Counted from the stretch's first letter, positions 35,406-45,421 are shown. The stretch: DNA of 64,000 bases from an uncultured Tateyamaria sp. (GCF_947497045.1 NZ_CANMEU010000001.1:310001-374000); one strand, 5' to 3'. Translations and numbers: made by a program. Notes: generated by a model from the letters alone, not told the origin.

Positions 35406-36236
35406 ATGAAAACTGTATCCGAAAGCGCCTGCTTTGGCGGCACCCAAGGGGTCTATACCCACAGATCGAAGGCTTGCGCCTGCGACATGACATTCGGCCT
35501 GTTTCTGCCCCAGGAGGCGCGCGACGGGCCCGTACCGCTGTTGTGGTATCTGTCGGGGCTCACATGCACCCATGAAAACGCGATGACCAAGGCGGGCGCG
35601 CAGGTCTGGGCGGCCGAGCAAGGGATCGCTCTCGTTTTTCCCGACACCTCCCCCCGGGGCGAGGGTGTGGCCGATGACGAAGGCTATGATCTGGGCCAGG
35701 GCGCGGGCTTTTATGTGAACGCCACCCAAGACCCTTGGGCCGCGCATTATCAGATGTGGGATTACGTAACGGATGAACTGCCCGCTCTGCTTGGCGAAAC
35801 CTTCGCCCTTGATATGGACCGTCAGGCCATCACCGGACACTCGATGGGCGGTCATGGTGCACTGACGATGGCCATGTCCTTACCGGGGCGTTTCCGGTCA
35901 GTGTCCGCCTTTTCGCCCATCACCAACCCGACGGCCAGTGACTGGGGGCGCAAGCAACTTTCTGAGTATTTGGGGAACAACGAAGAGCTGTGGTCGCCCC
36001 ACGACGCCACCTTGCTGATGCGCGCAAACGGGTTTGACGGCCCGATGCTGGTCGACACCGGGACGCAGGACCAGTTTCTTGACCTGCTCAAGCCCGAAGC
36101 ACTGGCCGAAGCCACCGCCGCCCGTCGTCAGCAAATGACCTTTCGGATGCAACCGGGCTACGATCACAGCTATTTCTTTGTCTCTTCTTTCATGGAGGAT
36201 CATGTGAATTTCCATGCCGAGGCTTTGTGGGCATGA
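35406..36236 (+). CDS. fghA: S-formylglutathione hydrolase
   Basis: A 276-residue esterase-D family serine hydrolase that converts S-formylglutathione to formate and glutathione in formaldehyde detoxification. The nucleophile Ser lies in GHSMGGHGA, the Asp in the [10 protein letters not shown] region and the His in [18 protein letters not shown] is a family signature. AAAGGA precedes the ATG. The glutathione-dependent formaldehyde dehydrogenase usually beside it is not seen here. The stop overlaps the next gene by 4 bp. Confidence 0.94.
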   Translation: MKTVSESACFGGTQGVYTHRSKACACDMTFGLFLPQEARDGPVPLLWYLSGLTCTHENAMTKAGAQVWAAEQGIALVFPDTSPRGEGVADDEGYDLGQGAGFYVNATQDPWAAHYQMWDYVTDELPALLGETFALDMDRQAITGHSMGGHGALTMAMSLPGRFRSVSAFSPITNPTASDWGRKQLSEYLGNNEELWSPHDATLLMRANGFDGPMLVDTGTQDQFLDLLKPEALAEATAARRQQMTFRMQPGYDHSYFFVSSFMEDHVNFHAEALWA

Positions 36237-36682
36237 CCACGCTTTACATCGACGCCGATGCCTGCCCCGTCAAAGCCGAGGCAGAGCGCGTCGCCACCCG
36301 GCACAGGATCGCCATGAAAGTTGTCAGCAATGGTGGGCTGCGCCCGTCCCGGAACCCTTTGGTCGAACACATCATCGTGGCCGAAGGCCCCGACGTGGCT
36401 GATATGTGGATCGCGGACCGCGCAGGTGCGGGGGATGTGGTGATCACCGGCGACATCCCATTGGCAGCCAAATGCGTCGAAGCCGGCGCGCGCGTGCTCA
36501 AACACAACGGCGAGGCGCTGACGTCCGCCAACATCGGCAACGTGCTCGCCACCCGCGATTTGATGAGTGATCTGCGCGCCGCCGACCCCTTTCGTCAAGG
36601 CGGCGGCAAAGGGTTTACCAAAGCCGACAGATCGCGTTTTCTGGACGCGTTGGAGCGGGAACTCAGGGCAGCCACGAAATGA
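36233..36682 (+). CDS. DUF188 (YaiI/YqxD) family protein
   Basis: A 149-residue protein of the PIN-like YaiI/YqxD family. Conserved acidic residues occur in [20 protein letters not shown] and VITGDIPLA. The acid cluster and fold relationship suggest a nuclease, but no activity is established that I can name. It begins inside the last codons of fghA and ends 4 bp into the HAD gene, so it belongs to the same transcript. Confidence 0.88.
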   Translation: MTTLYIDADACPVKAEAERVATRHRIAMKVVSNGGLRPSRNPLVEHIIVAEGPDVADMWIADRAGAGDVVITGDIPLAAKCVEAGARVLKHNGEALTSANIGNVLATRDLMSDLRAADPFRQGGGKGFTKADRSRFLDALERELRAATK

Positions 36683-37299
36683 CGATCAAAGCAGTCGTAT
36701 TTGACATCGGCAACGTGCTGATCGAGTGGAACCCCGAGCGGTTTTACGACCGCGTCATCGGCGAAGACCGCCGCCGCGCCATGTTTGCTGCCGTCGATCT
36801 GCACGCGATGAATGACAAAGTCGACCTGGGGCACCACTTTACCGACACAATCTATGCCACGGCTGAACAATACCCGGACTGGCGCGCCGAAATACGGATG
36901 TGGCACGACCGATGGATCGAAATAGCGGCCCCCATGATTGATCATTCGGTTCGGCTGATGGCTGCGTTGCAGGCCAAGGGCATCCCCGTCTTTTCGCTGA
37001 CCAATTTTGGTATTCAAAGCTATGACCATGCGGCCACGCACTATCCGTTTTTGCGCCAGTTCGATCGTAATTTCATCTCGGGGCATATGCAGGTGATCAA
37101 GCCGGATCCGACGATTTATGAGATGCTTGAGGCAACAAGCGGTCTGTCAGGGGATGCGCTGATCTTTGCGGATGATCGCGCAGACAACGTTGCCGCCGCC
37201 GACGCGCGGGGTTGGCACACACATCTGTTTGAGGGCCCGCAGGGCTGGGCCGACCGGCTGGTCTCCGAAGGGCTGCTGTCGCAAGCCGAAGCCGCATGA
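36679..37299 (+). CDS. HAD superfamily hydrolase (HAD-IA type)
   Basis: A 206-residue phosphatase-like protein. Motif I is [11 protein letters not shown] (nucleophile Asp), motif II is SLTNFG, motif III is the KPDPTIYE lysine, and motif IV is FADDRADNV. The second Asp of the usual DxD is Gly, which within HAD-IA occurs in haloacid-dehalogenase-like and some phosphatase members. Substrate unknown. It overlaps both neighbours by 4 bp. Confidence 0.88.
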   Translation: MTIKAVVFDIGNVLIEWNPERFYDRVIGEDRRRAMFAAVDLHAMNDKVDLGHHFTDTIYATAEQYPDWRAEIRMWHDRWIEIAAPMIDHSVRLMAALQAKGIPVFSLTNFGIQSYDHAATHYPFLRQFDRNFISGHMQVIKPDPTIYEMLEATSGLSGDALIFADDRADNVAAADARGWHTHLFEGPQGWADRLVSEGLLSQAEAA

Positions 37300-38207
37300 C
37301 AATCCCCTTCATCTCCTTCGATGAGGGCGACGCGCTGCTGGACTGGATCGGCCTGACCGATACCTTAGCCACCGGTCACGATCTGCCCCGGGCCGAGATT
37401 GGCGATACGTTCTTGTACCGCGATCCCGACACGTTGCTGAGCCGGGCAGCGTGGATCGACGGGCTGGGCATGGCTGTGAAATCCGCCACCATCTTTCCCG
37501 GCAACCCGGCCAAGGGCACGCCGATGGTCAATGGCGGTGTCGCGCTTTATTCGGATATCGACGGCACGCTTGAGGCGATCATCGACTTTCATCTGGTCAC
37601 CAAATGGAAGACCGCCGGGGACAGCCTGCTTGCCGCGCGCCGCCTCGCACGCCCTGACAGCCACAACATTCTGATCGTCGGAGCCGGAACGGTGGGCCAT
37701 GCGCTGCACAACGGCTATCGCACCCTCTTTCCTGACGCGACCTTCACGATCTGGAACCGGACTATAGCCAAGGCGCAAGCCATGGCCGATATCTGCCCGG
37801 ATATGATCGTGGCGCAGGATCTGGCGCAGGCCGTGCAGGACGCGGACATAGTTACATCCGCCACAATGTCCACCGATCCGCTGATCAAGGGCGACTGGCT
37901 GCGCCCCGGCCAGCACATTGATCTGATCGGCGCATACCGCCCCGACATGCGCGAGGCGGATGATGCGGCCGTGCTGGCTTCCCGCATCTTTGTTGACAGT
38001 TATGAAACCACTCTCGACCATATAGGCGAGATCAAGATTCCATTGGAGGCAGGCACCATTTCCCGCGATCACGTTCAGGCGGACTATTATGATCTGGCCG
38101 CGTTCACCCGCGCGCCGGACGATATCACCTTGTTCAAGAACGGGGGCGGGGCACATCTGGACCTGATGACAAGCCGCTACATCCTTGATCGGTGGCGCGG
38201 GCAATGA
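37296..38207 (+). CDS. ornithine cyclodeaminase/mu-crystallin family protein
   Basis: A 303-residue protein of the OCD/mu-crystallin family. The N-terminal part includes MAVKSATIFPGNPAKG, and the Rossmann segment ILIVGAGTVGHAL begins near residue 125. TSATMSTDPLI is the family's conserved turn. Members deaminate ornithine, reduce ketimines or dehydrogenate amino acids using NAD(P). Without a clear ornithine-specific pocket here I do not assign a reaction. It is embedded in the overlapping gene run and ends 4 bp inside the hydrolase gene. Confidence 0.87.
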   Translation: MTIPFISFDEGDALLDWIGLTDTLATGHDLPRAEIGDTFLYRDPDTLLSRAAWIDGLGMAVKSATIFPGNPAKGTPMVNGGVALYSDIDGTLEAIIDFHLVTKWKTAGDSLLAARRLARPDSHNILIVGAGTVGHALHNGYRTLFPDATFTIWNRTIAKAQAMADICPDMIVAQDLAQAVQDADIVTSATMSTDPLIKGDWLRPGQHIDLIGAYRPDMREADDAAVLASRIFVDSYETTLDHIGEIKIPLEAGTISRDHVQADYYDLAAFTRAPDDITLFKNGGGAHLDLMTSRYILDRWRGQ

Positions 38208-39118
38208 CGTGGTTTGTCGTCATCCTGCTTGGGCTGATCGCTGTCCCCGTCACGGTCGAACTGATGCGCAACGGCGTTGACGACAAGGTCCGCGCCGATG
38301 CCCCGGGCGATCTGGCGCTATTGTCCCAAGGCACCACACATTACGAATGGATGGGGCCCGAACGCGGCCCTGTCGCCGTGTGCATTCACGGTCTGACCAC
38401 CCCGTCCTTCGTGTGGCGGGGTATGGCGCGCGGGCTGGCACTCATGGGATTTCGGGTGCTGGTCTATGACCTTTACGGGCGCGGATATTCAGACCGGGTG
38501 CGTGGCGCACAGGATGCGGATTTCTTTCTGCGCCAATTGCTGGACTTGCTGCGATATGAACAGGTTGGCGATGATCTGACGGTGTTCGGCTATTCCATGG
38601 GGGGCGCGATTGCGACGCATTTTACCGCCAAACACCCCGAACTGGTCAAACAACTGGTGCTGATCGCGCCCGCAGGCATGGTCGAACTGGGTGGGGGCAA
38701 GTTGGCGCTGGCCCGCGATCTGCCCATCATCGGCGACTGGCTGTTCTTGCTGATCTATCCGTTTGAGGTACGCCGTGGGATTGCACGGGACAGCACGCTG
38801 CCCACATCTGTTGAGGGCGTTTATGACATGCAACAGCGGGAAACCGGGCGGCGCGGCTATTTTCCGGCGGTGCTGGCCAGCTTGCGTGGTCTTTTGCGCG
38901 GCACGACCCAAGACCAGCACGCTGCCATCGCGCAGGCCGGGGTGGCCGTGCTGGCGATCTGGGGGGCCGAGGATGATGTTATCCCACTGTCGTGCAACGA
39001 CACGCTGGCCGAGTGGAACCCGAACGCCCAACAGGTCGTAGCCGAAGGGGCAGGGCATGCGTTGATACACACCCACACCGAACAGGTGCTTGAGGCGTTG
39101 CGCACCTCTCGGGGTTAG
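38204..39118 (+). CDS. alpha/beta fold hydrolase
   Basis: A 304-residue hydrolase with an N-terminal hydrophobic anchor (FVVILLGLIAVPVTVEL). The oxyanion loop is CIHGLTTPS, the nucleophile Ser lies in GYSMGG near residue 131, the Asp is in WGAEDDVIP and the His in GAGHALIH. It is probably membrane-tethered. Substrate unknown. It is the last gene of the fghA run and is convergent with the MFS gene, with only three bases between the stops. Confidence 0.88.
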   Translation: MTWFVVILLGLIAVPVTVELMRNGVDDKVRADAPGDLALLSQGTTHYEWMGPERGPVAVCIHGLTTPSFVWRGMARGLALMGFRVLVYDLYGRGYSDRVRGAQDADFFLRQLLDLLRYEQVGDDLTVFGYSMGGAIATHFTAKHPELVKQLVLIAPAGMVELGGGKLALARDLPIIGDWLFLLIYPFEVRRGIARDSTLPTSVEGVYDMQQRETGRRGYFPAVLASLRGLLRGTTQDQHAAIAQAGVAVLAIWGAEDDVIPLSCNDTLAEWNPNAQQVVAEGAGHALIHTHTEQVLEALRTSRG

Positions 39119-39121
39119 CGG

Positions 39122-40363
39122 CTAGGCCGGGTTCGGCGTGCCCAAGGGACGTTCGCGAATAGGGAGATGCACAATGGCACTGAACGCCCCGATGGCGACG
39201 CCGATCCACCAGACCTGTTCGTAGGACCCGAACGCGTCATACATGCGGCCCCCCAGCCACACCCCCAGGAACGATCCCAATTGGTGGCTGAAAAACACGA
39301 TCCCATAAAGCGTGCCCATGTACCGCAACCCGTAAATATGGGCCACAAGCCCGCTGGTCAGTGGAACGGTCGCCAACCAAAGCGACCCCATTGCGATGGA
39401 AAAGACGATCACCGTCATCGGCGTCATCGGGTAGATGATGAACAAGGCGGCAACGATGGTGCGGGCGGTATAGATCCCCGCCAGCAGGTACTTTTTGGAA
39501 TACCGTTTGCCCGCCCATCCGGCAGCCAGAGTGCCCCCGATATTGGCCAGGCCGATCAGTGAAATCGACACCGCCCCCAGGGCGGACGTGCTTGTGACCC
39601 CGATAGTGTGCAGCATGCTCCCGGCCAGGATTGGGCCGCATACCTCGGTTACGAAGGCTGGGAAATGGGCGGTGATAAAGGCCAGCTGATAGCCGCAGGA
39701 AAAGAACCCCAGAAAGATAAGCGCATAAGTCGGGTCCTTGAACGCCTTGATCAGGATTTGCCCCATACTGTCTTCCAGATCGGTCCTGGATGCAGTGATT
39801 GGCGCGCGCATCAGCGGCAGCGTCGCAAGCATCGCCAAAATCACGCCGGCAAATACCAGAAACACGTTTTGCCAACTCATCATCCCAAGCAGCCATTCGG
39901 CCACGGGCGCACCAAAGACCTGCCCCGCAGACCCGGCCGCCGTGGCGATGGCAAGGCTCATGGATCTGTTGTCATCGCTTGAGGCACGCCCGACCACAGC
40001 CAGAATTACCCCGAACCCAGTGCCTGCGATCCCGAACCCGACCAGCCACGCATAGGCCTGATGCTCCGCCGGGGTGGTGGAGTAGGCCGACAGGACCATA
40101 CCAGCGGCATAGATCAGCCCGCCCATAACGATCGCCTTGCGATCCCCGATCTTTTCGGCAATGGCCCCAAAAATTGGCTGCCCGATCCCCCATGCAAGGT
40201 TCTGGATCGCAATCGCCAGTGAAAATTCGGACCGCAGCCAGCCAAATTCATCCGCAATCGGAATCTGGAACATCCCGAACGAGGCCCGCACCGCAAAGCT
40301 GACCATGATGATAAAGCAGCCCACCAGAAGAACGGGCGTGAACAGGGGCATACGGGCTTGCAT
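39122..40363 (-). CDS. MFS transporter (monocarboxylate/oxalate-antiporter-like)
   Basis: A 413-residue carrier with twelve predicted helices. The N-terminal region (FGMFQIPIADEFGW, IQNLAWGIGQPIFGAIAEKIGDR) resembles the OFA/monocarboxylate branch of MFS. The loop motif GAIAEKIGDR is conserved. The substrate is unknown. ATG at 40363 is preceded by GGAG at seven bases. It is divergent from zapE. Confidence 0.85.
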   Translation of the reverse strand: MQARMPLFTPVLLVGCFIIMVSFAVRASFGMFQIPIADEFGWLRSEFSLAIAIQNLAWGIGQPIFGAIAEKIGDRKAIVMGGLIYAAGMVLSAYSTTPAEHQAYAWLVGFGIAGTGFGVILAVVGRASSDDNRSMSLAIATAAGSAGQVFGAPVAEWLLGMMSWQNVFLVFAGVILAMLATLPLMRAPITASRTDLEDSMGQILIKAFKDPTYALIFLGFFSCGYQLAFITAHFPAFVTEVCGPILAGSMLHTIGVTSTSALGAVSISLIGLANIGGTLAAGWAGKRYSKKYLLAGIYTARTIVAALFIIYPMTPMTVIVFSIAMGSLWLATVPLTSGLVAHIYGLRYMGTLYGIVFFSHQLGSFLGVWLGGRMYDAFGSYEQVWWIGVAIGAFSAIVHLPIRERPLGTPNPA

Positions 40364-40501
40364 AAGGCATCTCCGGCGGGGGTAGACCGACACTAGTCAT
40401 CACGGAATCGCCCCGTCAAATCAGGAATTTTTGGGCTCGCATCACAATCCCTGAACCGCGCGATCTTTTCACATCGGCATTGGCGCGGTAGGCATGACGC
40501 G

Positions 40502-41557
40502 ATGACAGATTTACTGACCGAGTATCAATCGCTTGTGGCCGCAGGCACCTTGCAGCGCGATGATGCGCAAGAGGCCGTCTTGCCCGAATTTGAACGCATC
40601 CGGGCGGCTTTGGCCGAACCGGTCAAGCGGGGTTTGTTTCGCAAGGCCCCCGAGCCGCCCAAGGGGCTGTACCTGTGGGGCGGGGTTGGGCGCGGCAAGT
40701 CGATGCTGATGGATTTCTTTGTCGACCGGGTCGAGGCCCCCGCCCGCCGCGTTCATTTTCACGCCTTCATGCAGGAAATCCACGCAGCGATGCACGCGGC
40801 GCGCAAACGCGGGGTGGATGATGCGATTGCCCCGGTCGCCGCAGACGTTGCCGCATCCGTGCGCCTACTCGCCTTTGACGAAATGCAGATCAACGACATT
40901 ACCGACGCGATGATCGTGGGGCGTCTGTTTGAGGCGCTGTTCGAGGCTGGTGTCGTCGTCGTCACCACGTCAAACCGCATTCCCGATGATCTTTATAAGG
41001 ACGGGTTAAACCGCCAGCTTTTCGTGCCGTTCATCGAATTACTCAAGGACAAGATGGTGGTGTGGGAACTCGCCTCGCCCACCGATTACCGGCAGGATCG
41101 CCTCACTGGCAGTACCACCTATTTTACCCCACTTGGCGCGCAGGCACGCGGCGAAATGGACGCCATTTGGGCCGCCTTTTCCGGGGGGCAGACCGGATCG
41201 CTTGAATTGAAGGTGACGGGCCGCACCGTTACCATTCCGCAGTTTCGCAACGGTGTAGGCCGGGCCAGCTTTTTCGATCTGTGCGCGCAGCCCCTTGGTC
41301 CAGCTGATTATCTGATGATTGCAGATGCGTGCAACGTGCTTATGATCGACGACATCCCGTGCCTGTCGCGCAGCAATTTCAACGAGGCCAAGCGTTTCGT
41401 CACCCTGATCGACGCGCTTTACGAGGCGCGCGTGCGTCTGATCTGCTCAGCGGCGGACAAGCCCGAATTGCTGTATCTTGAGGGCGAAGGCACCTTTGAA
41501 TTTGAGCGCACCGCATCGCGGTTGCGCGAAATGCAAAGCGACGCCTGGGCCGCCTAG
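40502..41557 (+). CDS. zapE: cell division protein ZapE (AFG1-like ATPase)
   Basis: A 351-residue AAA+-like ATPase. Walker A is GGVGRGKS near residue 59 and Walker B is LLAFDEMQ; TTSNRIPDDLYKDGLNR is the sensor region. In E. coli ZapE interacts with FtsZ and destabilises its polymers under stress; mitochondrial AFG1 is involved in protein quality control. The stop codon overlaps the stop of the convergent gene at a shared CTAG. Confidence 0.9.
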   Translation: MTDLLTEYQSLVAAGTLQRDDAQEAVLPEFERIRAALAEPVKRGLFRKAPEPPKGLYLWGGVGRGKSMLMDFFVDRVEAPARRVHFHAFMQEIHAAMHAARKRGVDDAIAPVAADVAASVRLLAFDEMQINDITDAMIVGRLFEALFEAGVVVVTTSNRIPDDLYKDGLNRQLFVPFIELLKDKMVVWELASPTDYRQDRLTGSTTYFTPLGAQARGEMDAIWAAFSGGQTGSLELKVTGRTVTIPQFRNGVGRASFFDLCAQPLGPADYLMIADACNVLMIDDIPCLSRSNFNEAKRFVTLIDALYEARVRLICSAADKPELLYLEGEGTFEFERTASRLREMQSDAWAA

Positions 41558-42126
41558 TTCTGCGCCTTGTTCACCAAAGCCGCCAGCAACCTGTTCGTGT
41601 CCATCCGGCCCGATGACATTTGCAACTTGCGGGGGGGCACGAATTCTCCACGGGCGGCGGCTGTGTTCAGCAACGCGTCGATATAGGCGTTGGATTGCCC
41701 TTCGGTCAGAGCCTGCACGAGCAGCGTATGGAACCGATCCCCCGGCCCTGCGGTATACCCGAATCCTGCCAGTACATTTGCCGTCAGCGCCCGTAGATCG
41801 CTGTGATTGGCGTCCGTATCTGTCAATCGGATGGGTTGGCGCAACTGTCGGCTGACCGCCTGAGAGGCCGAGGGGGCCTCAAGCGCCAAAAGCGAGGCGT
41901 CGGCGCGCGTGACCTCCGAAGTCGTTCCGCTCAGTGGTTGTTGGGGGGCTTCGGCGCTGGCTTGATCCATCTCGGGATCGATGCCGGGTTGCATCACGAT
42001 CAACCCGATTGTGACCAGCAAAAACACCGCCGCAATCGACAACATTTTGATGTTGGACAGGGATGGATCGTCCCGCGACAACGCGCTCTGCCACAGCGCG
42101 CTTATCCTGCTGATCAGCCTGTCCAT
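41554..42126 (-). CDS. membrane-anchored hypothetical protein
   Basis: A 190-residue protein with a short N-terminal cytoplasmic part and one transmembrane helix (about residues 29-45, IAAVFLLVTIGLIVM). A low-complexity Ala/Ser/Pro linker follows, then a C-terminal domain of about 90 residues (DLRALTANVLAGFGYTAG onward). The C-terminal domain would be periplasmic. I recognise no family. It has its own strong predicted promoter framed by an inverted repeat (separate entry), so its expression is probably controlled. Confidence 0.6.
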   Translation of the reverse strand: MDRLISRISALWQSALSRDDPSLSNIKMLSIAAVFLLVTIGLIVMQPGIDPEMDQASAEAPQQPLSGTTSEVTRADASLLALEAPSASQAVSRQLRQPIRLTDTDANHSDLRALTANVLAGFGYTAGPGDRFHTLLVQALTEGQSNAYIDALLNTAAARGEFVPPRKLQMSSGRMDTNRLLAALVNKAQN

Positions 42127-42176
42127 ACCGCTTCCCCCAAAGCTGACTGTCGTGACAATGCGTCGTTTGCAGCCTT

Positions 42177-42230
42177 ATACCCACAAAATATAGCCAGACA
42201 TGCCGTGACTGGTCAATATAATGTGGGTAT
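42177..42230 (-). promoter_or_regulatory. promoter framed by an inverted repeat
   Basis: On the minus strand TTGACC and TATATT are separated by 18 bp, a strong sigma-70-type pair, about 50 bp upstream of the membrane-anchored gene. The promoter sits exactly between two 9-bp arms, ATACCCACA and TGTGGGTAT, 36 bp apart. This looks like a pair of operator half sites or a cruciform. Confidence 0.55.
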
Positions 42231-42262
42231 GTCAAGGGGTTTGAGGACCCGATGCCCGCGGC

Positions 42263-43543
42263 TTAGCCGTTTTCGCGCAATACCGCGCCCGCCAGATACA
42301 GCGACCCGCAGATCAAGACCCGCGCATTGGGGTTGCCCGTCACGATGTCCGTCAATGCGGTGTGCACATCCGCCGCCACGGAGGCTTCAAACCCCACATC
42401 ATCCGCTGCCTTGGCCGTGTCCGCCGCTGTCAGCGTGTTTGCCTCACCCGGAATGGACACCGCCACAAGCCTCTGAGCGACCTTGACCAGCGGTGCCATA
42501 TATCCGCGCGCATCCTTGGTGTTGAGCATGCCGCAGATCAGAAATGTGGACCGTTCAGGCAAGGCGCGCAGCACCGCCGCCAAGGCTGCTCCGGCGGCGG
42601 GGTTATGTCCGCCGTCCAACCACAGTTCAGCCCCGGTTTGCGCCGCCGTCTCGGCAAGCGGACCCGTGCGCAATCGTTGCATCCGCGCAGGCCAGGTGGC
42701 GCGGGTCAGCGCCGCCTCGCAGGCATCCGCGTCGCACCCAAGGTGGCGCAACGCCGCCAGTGCCATACCTGCGTTTTGAATTTGATGATCCCCGGGCAGA
42801 ATGGGGCGCGGCAGGTCCAGCAGGCCAGCCTCATCCTGATAGACCATACCATCCCGTTCGGGGTTGGCGTGCCAGTGCTGCCCATAGGCCAGAACCGGCG
42901 CACCCAACCGGGCGGCGCGCGCTTCGATCACGTCCATGCCCGCGTCATCCTGCGGGCCGACGATGCAAGGCACGCCGCGCTTGATGATCCCCGCCTTTTC
43001 ACCCGCAATCGCCGCCAAGGTGTCCCCCAGAAAGGCCTCGTGATCCATCGACACAGGGGTGATGATCGTCAATGCCGGGGTGTCGATCACATTGGTCGCA
43101 TCCAGCCGCCCGCCAAGCCCGACCTCAAGCAGGGTGAAATCCGCAGGCATGCGTGCAAAGGCAAGGATGGCGGCACAGGTCGTGATTTCGAAATAGGTGA
43201 TGTCTTTGCCACCATTGGCCGCATAACACTCATCCAGCAAAGCCGTCAGCGCCGGTTCGGAAATCAGCTCTCCGGCCAGCCGGATCCGTTCGTGGAACCG
43301 GGCAAGGTGGGGCGAGGTATAGGCGTGCACGCGGTGCCCGGCAGCCTCAAGCCCGGCGCGGATCATGGCTTGGGTCGATCCTTTGCCATTGGTCCCCGCA
43401 ATGTGGATCACCGGGGGCAGATCGTTTTGCGGATTGCCCAAGGCCTCAAGCAGCCGCCACATCCGGTCCAGTGTGAGGTCGATGATCTTGGGGTGCAGCG
43501 CCATCATGCGCGCAAGGATGGCGTCAGAGGTGGGCGTCGTCAT
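42263..43543 (-). CDS. folC: bifunctional folylpolyglutamate synthase / dihydrofolate synthase
   Basis: A 426-residue Mur-ligase-fold enzyme that joins dihydropteroate to glutamate and extends folate polyglutamate tails using ATP. The P-loop GTNGKGST lies near residue 50. Conserved LEVGLGGRLDATN and the C-terminal WLDGGHNPAA are typical of FolC. Its ATG overlaps the accD stop by 4 bp, the usual accD-folC pair. Confidence 0.94.
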   Translation of the reverse strand: MTTPTSDAILARMMALHPKIIDLTLDRMWRLLEALGNPQNDLPPVIHIAGTNGKGSTQAMIRAGLEAAGHRVHAYTSPHLARFHERIRLAGELISEPALTALLDECYAANGGKDITYFEITTCAAILAFARMPADFTLLEVGLGGRLDATNVIDTPALTIITPVSMDHEAFLGDTLAAIAGEKAGIIKRGVPCIVGPQDDAGMDVIEARAARLGAPVLAYGQHWHANPERDGMVYQDEAGLLDLPRPILPGDHQIQNAGMALAALRHLGCDADACEAALTRATWPARMQRLRTGPLAETAAQTGAELWLDGGHNPAAGAALAAVLRALPERSTFLICGMLNTKDARGYMAPLVKVAQRLVAVSIPGEANTLTAADTAKAADDVGFEASVAADVHTALTDIVTGNPNARVLICGSLYLAGAVLRENG

Positions 43544-44457
43544 TCGGAGGTGGCAGCGCCATCTTCGGCGGCGGCTTCGGGGGCAGGCAGATCGCCTTTG
43601 ACGGCAGGCGGCAGGCCCATCAGCATCCGTGTGATCGTGATCAACTCATCGCGCATTTCGGTGCGCGACGTCACCCGGTCCAGCATCCCGTGGTCCAGCA
43701 GATATTCAGCGCGCTGGAACCCTTCGGGCAGTTTTTCGCGGATTGTCTGTTCAATGACGCGGGGCCCGGCAAAGCAGATCAGCGCATTGGGTTCGGCGAT
43801 ATGTACATCGCCCAGCATCGCGTAGGACGCTGTTACACCACCCGTGGTCGGATGGGTGAGGACGACAATATAGGGCAGCCCCGCCTCTTTGAGCATTTGC
43901 ACCGCCACGGTTGTGCGCGGCATTTGCATCAGGCTCAGGATGCCTTCTTGCATCCGTGCCCCACCCGCAGCCGAGAACAGGATCAGCGGGCGGTGCAATT
44001 TCACAGCCTCCTCGGCAGCGGCGATGATCGCATTGCCGACATACATCCCCATGGACCCGGCCATGAAGTTGAAGTCCTGCGCGGCAGCCACGATGGGCGT
44101 GCGCCCGATCTCGCCGGTGGCGACCAGCATCGCCTCTTCCTCGCCGGTGCCTTTTTGGGCGGCGCGCATCCGGTCGGGATATTTCTTTTGATCCCGGAAA
44201 TGGAGGGGGTCGGCCGTGGGTACGGGCACCGCCACCTGATTGAACACTCCACCGTCGAACAACGCGGTAAACCGATCACGCGGGGTGATCCCCATGTGAT
44301 GGTTGCAATTTGTGCAGACGTTCAGGTTGTCGCTGAGTTCGCGGTGAAACAGCATCGTGCCGCATTCATCGCATTTGGTCCACAGATTGTCCGGCGTTTC
44401 GCGGCGCGAAAAGATCGAATTGATCCGAGGCCGGACGTAATTGGTGATCCAGTTCAT
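43540..44457 (-). CDS. accD: acetyl-CoA carboxylase carboxyltransferase subunit beta
   Basis: A 305-residue subunit that, with AccA, transfers the carboxyl group from biotin to acetyl-CoA to make malonyl-CoA. The N-terminal zinc ribbon is present (CDEC and CTNC pairs near residues 29-51). The oxyanion and CoA-binding segments follow (SAAGGARMQEG; THPTTGGVTASYA). The C-terminus carries an Ala/Glu-rich tail typical of alphaproteobacteria. Confidence 0.95.
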   Translation of the reverse strand: MNWITNYVRPRINSIFSRRETPDNLWTKCDECGTMLFHRELSDNLNVCTNCNHHMGITPRDRFTALFDGGVFNQVAVPVPTADPLHFRDQKKYPDRMRAAQKGTGEEEAMLVATGEIGRTPIVAAAQDFNFMAGSMGMYVGNAIIAAAEEAVKLHRPLILFSAAGGARMQEGILSLMQMPRTTVAVQMLKEAGLPYIVVLTHPTTGGVTASYAMLGDVHIAEPNALICFAGPRVIEQTIREKLPEGFQRAEYLLDHGMLDRVTSRTEMRDELITITRMLMGLPPAVKGDLPAPEAAAEDGAATSE

Positions 44458-44515
44458 GGGCACTTCCTGCTGCGATGTCTTGCGTCCAGATAATCCTGAC
44501 GCGTCCGAAATGCAA

Positions 44516-45421
44516 TCAAGCGCGAATGGCAAGCCGCGCTGTAAGCCAACTGACCAGCATGAATGCAAAGTCCACAGGCAGCCACGCGGCCATCTGCGCC
44601 TCGTCTCCGATGCCAAAGGGCAGCACATACAGAGCAAGGCCCGACATCTCGTCCGGGGTGGCCGTCAGCACCATCGCCGAGACGTTGTTGGCGAAGTGAA
44701 CAGCCATCGCAGGCCCAAGGGTGCCCGACCGCGCCGTGAGGTCCGCCATCAGAATGCCGAACATCGTCGCCCACAGCGCAATCACCCACGCATTGCTGCC
44801 CGCACTGGCCGGCATGTAGTGCCCGATTCCGAACAGGGCCGCCGGTGCCAGCATCCAGATCAGCGGAGAGCGAAAGCGCGCTGCCAGTTGTTGCTGAATG
44901 TAGCCGCGAAAGAAAATCTCTTCGGCGCTGGTCTGGATCAACACGGCCAGCAGCGCGATGGGCAGCAGTGCAAACCACCGCCCGAAGCCCATGTTGCGGC
45001 TCAGGGGTTCGTTGAAATCGTAAGGGGGCAGCATCCAAAGTGCTGCCGTCAGCAGGATCATCGCAAACAACACGACCGTGAACTGCCGCCCGGCAAGGCC
45101 GGGTGCACCGATCAGAGATACGGGCCTGCGTTTGTGCACCATGATCACGACCAGTGCGGCGGTCACCGACAACAGCCCCAGCTGGAACAGGATGATCAAC
45201 ATCCCCTCCGCCGTCTGTCCGGTTTGTCCATCAGCCATGATGGCGCGCACTGTTTCGGGCTCCATCAGCCCAAACAGCGTGCCAAACACCAGCTGGCTGA
45301 GTGCGAGGAAAATACCCGCCGCCAGTATGATCCCGAGGATCAGCCGCCAGATCTGGGGGCTACGCGTCGCGGGCTCGATAAACCGCGCGTGCGGGCGATA
45401 ATCAAAGGACAGCACCTTCAT
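44516..45421 (-). CDS. CPBP family intramembrane metalloprotease
   Basis: A 301-residue membrane protein with about eight helices and the CPBP/Abi motifs in order: AEEIFFRG (Glu-Glu-x3-Arg), FGIGHY, and MAVHFANN. These residues bind metal in CAAX-prenyl-type proteases. Bacterial members may cut membrane proteins; the target is unknown. It starts 4 bp inside the end of the ABC-like gene, so the two proteins are made together and probably act together. Confidence 0.87.
   Translation of the reverse strand: MKVLSFDYRPHARFIEPATRSPQIWRLILGIILAAGIFLALSQLVFGTLFGLMEPETVRAIMADGQTGQTAEGMLIILFQLGLLSVTAALVVIMVHKRRPVSLIGAPGLAGRQFTVVLFAMILLTAALWMLPPYDFNEPLSRNMGFGRWFALLPIALLAVLIQTSAEEIFFRGYIQQQLAARFRSPLIWMLAPAALFGIGHYMPASAGSNAWVIALWATMFGILMADLTARSGTLGPAMAVHFANNVSAMVLTATPDEMSGLALYVLPFGIGDEAQMAAWLPVDFAFMLVSWLTARLAIRA

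Noticed and set aside
36679-37299. Calling the HAD protein a haloacid dehalogenase
   Set aside because: Motif I only places it in HAD-IA; no dehalogenase-specific residues could be confirmed by eye.
42362-43825. 487-residue plus-strand frame
   Set aside because: Antisense to folC and accD; composition typical of a shadow frame.
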